Below are positions 34,329 through 44,162 of a DNA stretch of 64,000 nucleotides, in pieces. The translations under genes and the position numbers were made by a program. The notes beneath the pieces are model-generated. The model worked only from the letters and a program-made list of their open reading frames with translations. It searched no databases and was not told the DNA's origin. Origin of the DNA: Przewalskia tangutica (taxonomy: Eukaryota > Streptophyta > Magnoliopsida > Solanales > Solanaceae); assembly GCA_029844215.1 (NCBI GenBank), contig CM056733.1:51163142-51227141 (forward strand), written 5' to 3'. Every line of letters begins with the position of its first letter. Within the stretch, counting starts at the first letter, position 1.

Positions 34329-35192
34329 CCCCCCTTAGTTGATGAACTTCTTCATCCACACTTAGACATTTCCAAGTCTAAAAATCCTCTCCTCCTTAGT
34401 GTAGTTTCGCCCAAGTCCCCTCCCCTTTGAGAGGCCCTTGGCCGAGAAATACCCCCCCCCTCTCTAGTTGTTCTAGTCGAAATACTACCCCCCCCCTTGG
34501 TTGAGAAATACTTCTCCAAGTATTGTTGTAATGCTAAAATACTCTAGCCCAAAACCTTTGTAGTATTTCCAAGTACCCTCTATACGAAAAGCCCGGAAAA
34601 TACTACTATACTTTCCTTTAGCCACTAAACGAAACCCTAAGGAAATCTTCATAGTTGGTTGAAGTATTTACGTAGAAGTTGGTTAGAACTTCTAAGGGTT
34701 GTTTGGAGCGGGTTGGAGCGCACGGAGTAGGAGCTAAACCTTGCTCAGGATCGACTTTAAACTTGGATAATTTTGGGCTTATCGAGGTAAATACTCTTGT
34801 CTTTATATTGTAATTGGAAATTACATACTGTAGTAGTATAGAAATGTATATAAGATGCATAGAAGAGAATTGAACTGTAATAGAAGGATATTACAGAAGA
34901 AGTTTGAACTATACTTACATAGGACTGTATTTACAGTAGACTTGTGTAGCTTAACGGGTAGGGAAGTGCTGCCCGATTTTCCGTAGAATAGAGAACCTAC
35001 TGCTTAGAATATTCTACAGAGTAGTCTAGACTTTGATAGACCAGTATAACCTTTATAGGTTGAATGTTCTGCGAGTAGCATGTGCTACTTAAAAGGTGGA
35101 CAAGGCTAGCCGGGTTATAGCCGTGGAGCGTTTTGCTAATAGTCGATAATCGTCGCGAGGTATGTGATTCTTCCTATCCTCTTGAGCATGAT

Positions 35193-35425
35193 ATTTTAAA
35201 GAATATATATATATAGTACGGTAGACGTACGTGTGTTAACTGAACGTAGTTGTACGACAATGTCTTTTGACTTAAGCCTGAATAATAAGAATCTGGAAGT
35301 ATTTTAAAAGAATATATATATAGTACGGTAGACGTACGTATGTTAACTGAATGTAGTTTTACGGCAATGTCTTTTGACTTAAGCCTGAATAATAAGAATC
35401 TTGAAGTATTTCAAAAGAATTAAGA
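35193..35425 (+). repeat. 108-bp tandem duplication in LTR E
   Basis: Two units of about 108 bp, each with an AT microsatellite, 'agtacggtagacgtacg' and 'gacttaagcctgaataat'. Also in the 3' LTR (about 41190-41420). The unit end is present once or twice in I and F. Confidence 0.8.
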
Positions 35426-35462
35426 ATCCTTTTTGAAAGAAGAATAATACTTGGTTTGAAAG

Positions 35463-35510
35463 CTTAAGAGTTATACTAGCTTTATGGGAAGTTAGGTATA
35501 ACGACTTAAG
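35463..35510 (+). promoter_or_regulatory. Conserved LTR stem-loop (E, 5')
   Basis: On the element strand CTTAAG pairs with CTTAAG and GTTATAC with GTATAAC around the loop TAGCTTTATGGGAAGTTAG. The inner pair C:G replaces the A:T of G, A and C. The 3' LTR copy is at 41460-41507. Confidence 0.72.
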
Positions 35511-35672
35511 AGAGATAAAAAGAATGGTTTATTGATTTTAAGAAGTTATGAGACTTGATCTTAAAAGAGAAGAGACTTGACTTAAATGAATTAATATGAA
35601 TTCTGTGTGAAACCTCATTCGTGAGTAATGAGTACTTGGTTTTTTTTTAAAATAAAGAGGAATAATGTTTTA

Positions 35673-35860
35673 CTGATTTCGGAAATCAGAATGAGTATCG
35701 ACAAACTACTGCAGCGTTAATAAAGGGAAATGTTTTGACTAATTAAGTATTATTAAAACCAGTAGAAAACTCCATCTGCATAGAAGCTAAGATGAGACAA
35801 AATGATATTACATTTCCTAGATCATGGCTGCTTTAATAAGATTGATTTTGAACAAGAATA
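35673..35860 (+). promoter_or_regulatory. Conserved leader block with hairpin (E)
   Basis: Opens with CTGATTTCGGAAATCAG, a perfect 8-bp hairpin (35673-35689), followed by 'ctgcagcgttaataaaggg' and 'agctaagatgagacaaaat'. The same order is found in A, F, G and I. The copy in the 3' LTR starts at 41669. Confidence 0.62.
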
Positions 35861-36236
35861 ACCTACTCACATATAAGGCATATGTTTCTCAAATTGTTTA
35901 AAAGAGAATTATATTCTTAAGTGATTAAGACTATGAACTACGAAACCTTTCTAAAATAAGAGGCTTAAGTACTTGAAATTAGGCAAACTTGAACTTATGG
36001 AAAAGAATGTTGTTACTTGATGTTGAAAAGGAAAGTGTTTTGGTTTACCTAAAAATGTGAGTAACTCTATTTTTATACTACGGGTATCGGGTGACCTTTA
36101 TAAAAGAAATGAATCTTTTAAAAAGAATTTAACGTACGTAATACTTTGGGGACAGAACCTGGACTTTGGCATAAAATAACCTTGAGTTGTGTGTAACTTG
36201 CCTATGCTTGTGGTGATAGTCTTTGTTGTGCAAGTG

Positions 36237-36620
36237 TTGTATTTCTATGCTACCGAGTCCCATGAGATGGGCCAGGACACGTATTTCATCTGATTCTTCA
36301 CCGAGTCCCATGAGATGGGCCGGGACACGTATTTCATCTGATTCTTCACTGAGTCCCATGAGATGGGCCGGGACACGTATTTCATCTGATTCTTCACCGA
36401 GTCCCATGAGATGGGCCGGGACACGTATTTCATCTGATTCTTCACCGAGTCCCGTGAGACGGGCGGGACACGATTTCATCGATTCTTTCGAGTCCCGTAG
36501 GATGGGCGGGACACGTATTCCACCGATTCTTCACCGAGTCCCATGAGATGGGCGGGACACGTGTCTACATGATTCTTTACCGAGTCCCATAGGATGGCGG
36601 GACACGTATTCCACACGATT
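36237..36620 (+). repeat. 48-bp tandem repeat in 5' LTR E
   Basis: About eight units of 48 bp containing 'cgagtcccatgagatgggc'. The last three to four units are shortened by single-base losses. The partner tract 42243-42590 has about seven units. Confidence 0.92.
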
Positions 36621-37216
36621 TGTACCTAGGCTGGCGGTGAGGAAGGAGTTCCACGCATGAGGATGACTTGAGGCGTGAGTCCACGACTTGACATAATCGC
36701 TTTATGTTATGAATCGTAGTTTGGTTATCATATATGTCTCTGCTTTATATAGACTATTATGATTTCATTTACTGATATTTCTGATTTCACATACTTGGTA
36801 CATGTTGTCTTGACCTCGCCGTGTGTTCATCTGCATGAGTAGGTACATTGGTTGTGGATCCTCGCCATAGGATCACAATTCGGCGTATTAGGAAGCCTCG
36901 TTTCTTGGAGGCTTATCTTTTGGTATGTTACCACAGTCGTAAGTTCTTGTACATTCGGGGTATGGCGGGGCCTGTCCGTCATAGTTGTTGTCACTTTCTT
37001 AAGTGCATAATCTTGTTGTGGGCGAGTTTGTAAATGGGGATGAACTGTTCAAAGTTTTATTATATATACAGGCCGAAAGGCGATATTTTCATGGATAAAC
37101 TGTTTTCATTTTATAATTGTTTCATGTCTTATTTATATTCCGCTGATTACTCTGATGTATGACTACTTGGGTGCGGGTAAGGCACGATCCACGAGCCCGT
37201 TCGGTCGTGACAAAAG

Positions 37217-37228
37217 TGGTATCAGAGC
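37217..37228 (+). promoter_or_regulatory. Primer-binding site of E
   Basis: TGGTATCAGAGC, complementary to the 3' end of initiator tRNA-Met, four bases after the 5' LTR. Confidence 0.92.
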
Positions 37229-37419
37229 AGTTAATCCTCGGAAAGTGTCTACCGACCGTGTCTAGTAGAGTCTTGATTATCGGTGTGTTGTACACCACAT
37301 CTATAATCAGTAGGATATAGGACATTTAGGATTTGTTTCCATTCTTCTCATTCTGAGATCGTGCCTTAGAGCTGTGTGATAAGTTTGAACCCTCTGACGT
37401 ATTCCTTTCCTTTACGATT

Positions 37420-38540
37420 ATGCCTCCGCGTAAAAGGCAACCCGGGCCCGGAAGGGCAAGCGGCCGAGGAGCTGCGAGTAAACACGGAGGTTCACCGGGC
37501 GAGGCCCGATCGTTACACGAGATAGTGCTTCAGACGGCGAGTTTTGCGACGCCGCCAACGCCGGCAGAGTTTAGAGCCGCAGCAGTGGCTGCTGAGACTC
37601 TGATACTGAGCCTCGATCCACGGCTGGAGCGAGATGAGATAAGTACAAGGAGATGGCCCGATTAATGGCGGTCGTGGCGAGATATGAGGATAGGATCGGC
37701 GATTCAGTCCCGAAGCACCGTAGTTCACCCCCGAGCAGACCGTTTGAGACTACGGGACTTCCTGAGTTGTAGCCCGCCAGTGTTCTATGGATCGAGAGTT
37801 GAGGATGACCCTCAGGAGTTTATCCGACATGCTACAGCGGATCATGAGAGTGATCAGAGCCTCAGAGGCAGAGTCGGTGGTATTGGGTTCGCATCACCGC
37901 GAGATCTGCGATCGTGGTTTGATTCGTGGGAGCTGTCCCGGGGAGAGCATGCACTTCCAGCCGTATGGGATGAGTTCTCAAGGGCTTTTCTTGCACATTT
38001 CTTGCCCCCAGATGAGAGGTCTCGGGGCGGCCAGTTTTTGACGTTGAGGCGGGGCGGGCGGGACGGTTAGAAGTACAATGTGGAGTTCGACTCATTAGCT
38101 CGGTATGTCCCATTGTAGTAGCCGATATGGAGGGCCAGTACACCGCTACGCCACGGGCTAGATGATTACTTGGCGAGAGGCTTGTGCGGGTGTAGCTCTT
38201 GTACCGCATGAATATTGCCGCATGCAAGCTCATGCACTAGGATGTGAGGCACGGAGAGGTCGACGGAATGACCGGGATCGCCGAAGAGGGCGAGCAGCGA
38301 GGTCCTTTGGTAACTTTGGCGGGCGCCTCGGCCAAACTAGTTATGTACCTCCGCCCGGTGCAGTGGTCCTCCGATCTTGGGGCGTTAGGTATTCGGGGCC
38401 GGTCGGGGCTCTGGGCTTCCGGTTCACGGTATACATGGGTTCTAGCCACCGGATTCATGTTTCTTCGGTGTACGATGTGGCGACGTCATCGAGAATGTCG
38501 TCTTTTTACTAGTGCTTGTTTTCTACGGCCGTCGACCATG
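37420..38540 (+). pseudogene. gag: gag of element E, frame-broken
   Basis: Starts MPPRKRQPGPGRASGR at 37420. The capsid can be followed through three frames: RADRLRLRDFLSCSPPVFYG (37684-38070 frame), then RIMRVIRASEAESVVLGSHH, then FDSWELSRGEHALPAVWDEF and LAHFLPP. Near 38080 a 'YNVEFDSLARY' equivalent is readable. The nucleocapsid at 38440-38540 is poor: CTMW...CRLFTSACFLR replaces the CCHC spacing. The order and spacing of the segments match B, so the breaks are small indels. As read, no complete gag can be made. Confidence 0.85.
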
Positions 38541-39255
38541 TGACGAAACCGTCCTAATAGGAAGGATGCAGCAGAATGACTCGACCTACCGGTCGATGGC
38601 GTGTTCATCGCCTTATAGCTATGCGCCTGCAGGCGTGATTATGGTTAGATCGACGAAGGGAAAATGAAGCAGTTGATACATGTATATTCTTACCCTCTAA
38701 AGACTAGTATTCGTTGATGATATGATGATGTGCTAAGTATTATGTTCAGATAGCATTATGTTAATATTGTGATTTAAAGGCACAGTTAGTAAAGGGTAAG
38801 GTTGGGGTACCTAGAAATTGTGAACCTTAGAATATTACACGTAGAGACCTTAGATGCGAGGCCATCTTGAGTAAAAGATTTATGTTTGTGTTGACCTTTG
38901 TCGGGTGCATTGTATCGTGGGATATATTTGTGTGATAAGTCCCCGAGTGGTTTGAAATGAAAGAGGGTAGTTGAGCTAAGAAGACCACTAGGTTTTCTGA
39001 CTTGAGTTGTGAGATTTTTCGGATCGGAGAACAAGTGTTTAGCGCGATAGCGGGTCGGGTTGAGGACCAATCAGGTCAACCCGCGGCTTTGTTTGTGGTG
39101 GGGTCGGTTCGAGGTAGTCCCGATTGGTAGGTCACGAGGTGCTAGGCCCAGTTTAGATGACCATCGTGCGAGTTCGCGGATGTGTTCGACTAAACAGATC
39201 GTGAAGGCGGGAATGGCCTTAAAGGAGTTTGAGGATAGGTTACTGGGCGGCGTTT
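38541..39255 (+). other. Spacer of E with shared block
   Basis: No recognisable protein. 39048-39163 ('cgggtcgggttgagg', 'gtcaacccgcgg', 'gtcacgaggtgctaggccc') is the block also found in A, D and F. It lies between gag and the integrase remnant. Confidence 0.65.
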
Positions 39256-39595
39256 TGATTTGTGGGTATGTGATGATTATTTGCCTCTTGTTGAGTGAGT
39301 ATTATACTAGCTACCATTTCGGTATTCGGATGTCACCTTAAGAAGCCTTGTATGGGCGGAAGTATTGATTGCCGGTCGATTTGTTCGATGTTGGCAAAGT
39401 TCAGATAGTTGGTCCCTACTTGATCCCGCAGAATGTGGATAAGGTGAGGCTTATCCAGAGGAGGTTTTTAGCAGCTCAGAGACAACAGAAGTCGTGCGGA
39501 TGATCGGCGTCGACACTTGGAGTTCAGGTTGACGGTGGGTCTTCTTGAAGGTATCACCCCGGAAGGGCGTGATGAGATTTTGGAAACTGAAGCAA
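39256..39595 (+). pseudogene. Integrase remnant of E
   Basis: Broken pieces line up with the C-terminal third of B's integrase: DYLPLVE..., PFRYSD, then VGKVQIVGPYLIP, VDKVRLIQRRFLAAQRQQKS and RRRHLEF. The catalytic core and the chromodomain are missing, and stop codons and shifts interrupt the frames. It shows that E descends from a pol-bearing element. Confidence 0.75.
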
Positions 39596-39934
39596 TAACA
39601 GAAATGTGGTAAGGTTATTAGGAAGAATTCGAGTGTACGAGAATGGTACGACGAGTAAGGGAAGAAGCGAGCATGTGTTAAGGACATAGATGTGATCATT
39701 CTTTTGTAAAGTGAACGTGCGAAGGGAGTATCTTTTAGCCCTTGGGTGGGAGTTTTTGTGATGTTAGAGGTGATTCCTCGTGGACTTGAATTAAGTATTT
39801 GCGCGTGTGTTATTTTATGGCCAGGTGTGGCATGATTGTTTTTCGGAAGCATAGTAGTGAAGACTATACTGGCGCATGTATGTTTTGAGACTTAGAAGGA
39901 ACATTCGGGACGAATGTTTCTAAGGAGGGGAGAA
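39596..39934 (+). other. 3' end of E interior with polypurine tract
   Basis: Non-coding up to AACATTCGGGACGAATGTT (39900-39918, inverted repeat) and the polypurine tract AAGGAGGGGAGAA (39922-39934), which directly precedes the 3' LTR. Confidence 0.85.
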
Positions 39935-42900
39935 TGTTATACCCCGTATTTCCTGAGTATGTACGTGAGGGCGTACGTATAAAAGTTTAAGCCTTAAGTA
40001 GGCAAAGTGGCGAAATTTGTGCACAACTAGCGAAAAGAGTCGTTTTCCGACGAAACGTTTTACAAACTTTGCGAAGGGAAAATTCCGGCTATATCATTTA
40101 TTATTTTTGCGGATTTTTCCGAGAGACGAAATATTTTTGACCAACGAGAGGGTGACACTTGTCACCCTCATATGGACGAAACTTGGGGCGTTTTTCTTGC
40201 CTTTTCCTTGGTCAAGGATTAGGTAGGATATTTGTGTGGTAGATTGATAAGGTGGGACCCACACACACTTGTCCTAATCTTGACCTTACACTTGCCTACC
40301 ACTTGTCTTAATCTTGGCCATTGGTTGGCCTATAAATACCCCCCTTAGTTGATGAACTTCTTCATCCACACTTAAACATTTCCAAGTCTAAAAATCCCTC
40401 TCCTCTTTAGTGTAGTTTCGTCAAGTCCCCTCCCCTCAGAGGCCCTCGGCAGAAATACCCACTCTAGTTGTTCTAGTCGAAATACTACCCCCCCTTGGTT
40501 GAGAAATACTTCTCCAAGTATTGTTGTAATGCCAAAATACTCTAGCCCAAAACCTTTGTAGTATTTCCAAGTACCCTCTATACGAAAAGCTTGAAAATAC
40601 TACTATACTTTCCTTTAGTCACTAAATGAAACCCTAAGGAAATCTTCATAGTTGGTTGAAGTATTTATGTAGAAGTTGGTTAGAACTTCTAAGGGTTGTT
40701 TGGAGCGGGTTGGAGCGCACGGAGTAGGAGCTAAACCTTGCTCAGATCGACTTTAAACTTGGATAATTTTGGGCTTATCGAGGTAAATACTCTTGTCTTT
40801 ATATTGTAATTGGAAATTACATCTTGTAGTAGTATAGAAATGTATATAAGATGCATAGAAGAGAATTGACTGTAATAGAAGGATATTCTGTAAGAAGTTT
40901 GAACTATACTTACATAGAATTTGTATTCTGATGAGACTTGTGTAGCTTAACGGGTAGGAAGTCTTTGCCCAGATTTTCCGTAGAATAGAGAACCTACTGC
41001 TTAGAATATTCTACAGAGTAGTCTAGACTTTGATAGACTGGTATAACCTTTATAGGTTGAATGTTCTGCGAGTAACATGTGCTACTTAAAAGGTGGACAA
41101 GGCTAGCCGGGTTATAGCCGTGGAGCGTTTTGCTAATAGTCGATAATCGTCGCGAGGTATGTGATTCTTCCTATACTCTTGAGCATGATATTTTAAAGAA
41201 TATATATATATAGTACGGTAGACGTACGTGTGTTAACTGAACGTAGTTGTACGGCAATGTCTTTTGACTTAAGCCTGAATAATAAGAATCTGGAAGTATT
41301 TTAAAAGAATATATATATAGTACGGTAGACGTGCGTGTGTTAACTGAATGTAGTTTTACGGCAATGTCTTTTGACTTAAGCCTGAATAATAAGAATCTTG
41401 AAATATTTCAAAAGAATTAAGAATCCTTTTTGAAAGAAGAATAATACTTGGTTTGAAAGCTTAAGAGTTATACTAGCTTTATGGGAAGTTAGGTATAACG
41501 ACTTAAGAGAGATAAAAAGAATGGTTTATTGATTTTAAGAAGTTATGAGACTTGATCTTAAAAGAGAAGAGACTTGACTTAAATGAATTAATATGAATTC
41601 TGTGTGAAACCTCATTCGTGAGTAATGAGTACTTGGTTTTTAAAAAAAAAAAAAGGAATAATGTTTTACTGATTTCGGAAATCAGAATGAGTATCGACAA
41701 ACCACTGCAGCGTTAATAAAGGGAAATGTTTTGACTAATTAAGTATTATTAAAACCAGTAGAAACCTCCATCTGCATAGAAGCTAAGATGAGACAAAATG
41801 ATATTACATTTCCTAGATCATGGGTTCTTTAATAAGATTGATTTTGAACAAGAATAACCTACTCACATATAAGGCATATGTTTCTCAAATTGTTTAAAAG
41901 AGAATTATATTCTTAAGTGATTAAGACTATGAACTACGAAACCTTTCTAAAATAAGAGGCTTAAGTACTTGAAATTAGGCAAACTTGAACTTATGGAAAA
42001 GAATGTTGTTACTTGATGTTGAAAAGGAAAGTGTTTTGGTTTACCTAAAAATGTGAGTCACTCTATTTTTATACTACGGGTATCGGGTGACCTTTATAAA
42101 AGAAATGAATCTTTTAAAAAGAATTTAACGTACGTAATACTTTGGGGACAGAACCTGGACTTTGGCATAAAATAACCTTGAGTTGTGTGTAACTTGCCTA
42201 TGCTTGTGGTGATAGCCTTTGTTGTGCAAGTGTTGTATTTCTATGCCACCGAGTCCCGTAGAGATGGTAGGGACACGTATTTCATCTGATTCTTCACCGA
42301 GTCCCATGAGATGGGCCGGGACACGTATTTCATCTGATTCTTCACCGAGTCCCATGAGATGGGCCGGGACACGTATTTCATCTGATTCTTCACCGAGTCC
42401 CATGAGATGGGCCGGGACACGTATTTCATCTGATTTTTCACCGAGTCCCATGGGATGGGCCGGGACACGTATTCCACCTGATTCTTTACCGAGTCCCATG
42501 AGATGGGCCGGGACACGTATTCTACATGATTCTTTACCGAGTCCCATGGGATGGGCCGGGACACTTATTCCACACGATTTGTACCTAGACTGCCGGCAGT
42601 GAGGAAGGAGTTCCACGGGCATGAGGGATGACTTGAGGGCGTGAGTCCCTGACTTGACATAACTGCTTTTATGTTGTGAACTGTAGTTTGGTTATCATAC
42701 ATGTCTCCTGCTTTATATAGACTATTATGATTTCATTTCTGATATTTCTGATTTCACATACTTGGTACTGTTATCTTGACCTCCTTGCCGTGTGTTCATG
42801 CCGCAGGTAGAGGTACATTGGTTGTGGATCCTCGCTTATAGGATCACAGTTCAGCGTATTGGGAAGCCTCGTTTCTTCGGAGGCTTATCTTTTGGTATGT

Positions 42901-43194
42901 TACCCTGAGTCTGTAAGTTCTTGTACATTCAGGGGTATGGCGGGGCCCTGTCCCGTCATAGTTGTTGTCACTTTCTTAGAGTGCAGTAATCTTGTTGTGG
43001 GCAGGTTTGTAAATGGGGATGTAACTGTTCAAAGTTTTATTATATATACAGGCCGAAAGGCGATATTTTCATGGATAAACTATTTTCATTTTATAATTGT
43101 TTCATGTTTTATTTATATTCCGCTGATTACTCTGATGTATGACTACTTGGGTGCCCGGGTAAGGCACGATCCACGAGCAGGTTCGGTCGTGGCA
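39935..43194 (+). repeat. 3' LTR of element E
   Basis: Partner of 33925-37212. Ends TCGTGGCA, where the 5' LTR has TCGTGACA. Holds: TATA box 40331-40338, stem-loop 41460-41507, hairpin 41669-41685, and 48-bp repeats 42243-42590. A 13-15-base A run near 41642 is T-rich and of different length in the partner. No gene. Confidence 0.93.
42243..42590 (+). repeat. 48-bp tandem repeat in 3' LTR E
   Basis: About seven regular 48-bp units. This tract shows the undamaged unit that is eroded in the 5' LTR. Confidence 0.92.
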
Positions 43195-43794
43195 TGAGGC
43201 TAAATGCCGAGAGGTACACTGAGGAGGAGGAGAATTGCCTTGGAAAATCTCAAGTGTGGGATGAAGTCTTGCATCCAAAGGGAGGGGTATTTATAGGGAA
43301 ATCAAAGGCTAGGATCAAGGAAAGTGTGTGGTGAGATTGGGGGACAAGTGTGTGCCCACAAGCCACTTGTCCAAGCAAGACCAATCTTGAGACAAGTGGC
43401 TAGCCACATGTCACACAACAATCGGCCAAGATGGCCACTTGGAAACACATTTCGGCTCTGAAGCCACCTAGGGGTGACATGTGCGCCTCCTACTGCCTAA
43501 AATATTTCATCTCCGAAAATATCCAAAATATCAAAAATAAAGTGGGCCCACAAAACCAGTAAATTTCTCCGTGGGCCCACGTGACCATTCTGGAAAATAA
43601 AATCCATAATTCTAATATAATCCAAGAATTCCAAATACCAAATCGGGAATCAATTCCCATTAACGAACTTTTTCCTTCACAAAATCCGGAAACTTTTCCG
43701 TCGAAAAATCACATCTTTCTTCCTTTCCAATATTAATGTCGTATTCTCGTACGTACGTCCTCACATACATACCCTGGAACTACGGGGTGTAACA
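43195..43794 (-). repeat. LTR G, second part
   Basis: Continues G after E. Holds TATA box 43288-43295 and the U3 region, and ends GGTGTAACA, followed by the CAACA duplication. Compared with the duplicate at 46732-47334, it lacks bases in about ten places. Confidence 0.9.
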
Positions 43795-43872
43795 CAACAC
43801 ACCGATAACCAAGACTCTACTAGACACGGTCTGTAGACACTTTCCGAGAACTAACTGCTCTGATACCACTTT
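43795..43872 (-). other. Leader of C with primer-binding site, copy one
   Basis: The complement of TGGTATCAGAGC is at 43857-43868. Identical to 47335-47412. Confidence 0.88.
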
Positions 43873-44162
43873 TGTCACGACCCGACCTCGGGGCCGCGAC
43901 TGGTGCCCTACCTGGGCACCCTTACAGGTATATATCGGAGAAAATCAGCGGAACATACATGAAACTCATAACGTACATTAACAGGAAATAAACAACAGGC
44001 TAGCCGATAAGGCTACCTCACCGACATATATCTATATATATACATAGCCAAAAGCAGTTGCATCCTTCTTCTTTACAAACCGACCCACAAGATATGACTA
44101 CAGACCTCTAAGAGTTTTTGACATAACCATTGTAAAGGGACAGGGCCCTGCCATACCCCTGA
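43873..44162 (-). repeat. Partial 5' LTR of C (duplicate)
   Basis: The first 290 bases of LTR C (TGTCACGACCC...). They switch abruptly to LTR G sequence at 44162/44163, the junction of the tandem duplication. Confidence 0.88.

Larger units (their letters stand above)
33925..37212 (+). repeat. 5' LTR of element E
   Basis: Begins TGTTATACCCCGTA and ends TCGTGACA. Holds: U3 palindrome 34138-34159, TATA box 34321-34328, tandem duplication 35193-35425, stem-loop 35463-35510, conserved block 35673-35860, and 48-bp repeats 36237-36620. A second AT-rich 'tatatatacagg' lies near 37063. Compared with 39935-43194, bases are missing in the 36430-36700 part. No gene. Confidence 0.93.
33925..43194 (+). 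mobile_element. Element E: LTR retrotransposon without RT
   Basis: The only plus-strand element. LTRs are 33925-37212 and 39935-43194, and the interior is 2722 bp. The empty site is visible at 46722-46735 in the tandem duplicate. The target duplication is imperfect: 'gggga' on the left, but only 'tga' before 'ggct' on the right. The interior holds a broken gag, a spacer and an integrase remnant, with no protease, RT or RNase H. E inserted about 90 bp downstream of the TATA box of LTR G. Confidence 0.93.
30753..43794 (-). mobile_element. Solo LTR G, interrupted by E
   Basis: A single minus-strand LTR (30753-33924 plus 43195-43794, about 3.77 kb) with perfect 5-bp duplications CAACA and no interior. 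This is the expected result of recombination between two LTRs of one element. It separates C's gag from C's primer site. Its second part is also present in the tandem duplicate at 44163-47334, which lacks E and so shows the empty site of E. Confidence 0.88.

Noticed and set aside
36129..36546. Repetitive frames on both strands over the E array (also 42125-42622)
   Set aside because: Open on both strands because the 48-bp unit lacks stops in several frames. It is the minisatellite of LTR E.
37217..37228. Possible tRNA gene signal
   Set aside because: It is only the 12-base complement of a tRNA 3' end, used as primer site. No cloverleaf surrounds it.
39451..39852. 133-aa minus-strand frame
   Set aside because: Antisense of the integrase remnant and 3' spacer of E. 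No protein family recognised.
42243..42590. CRISPR-like regular array
   Set aside because: The units are contiguous tandem repeats without unique spacers, in a plant LTR.
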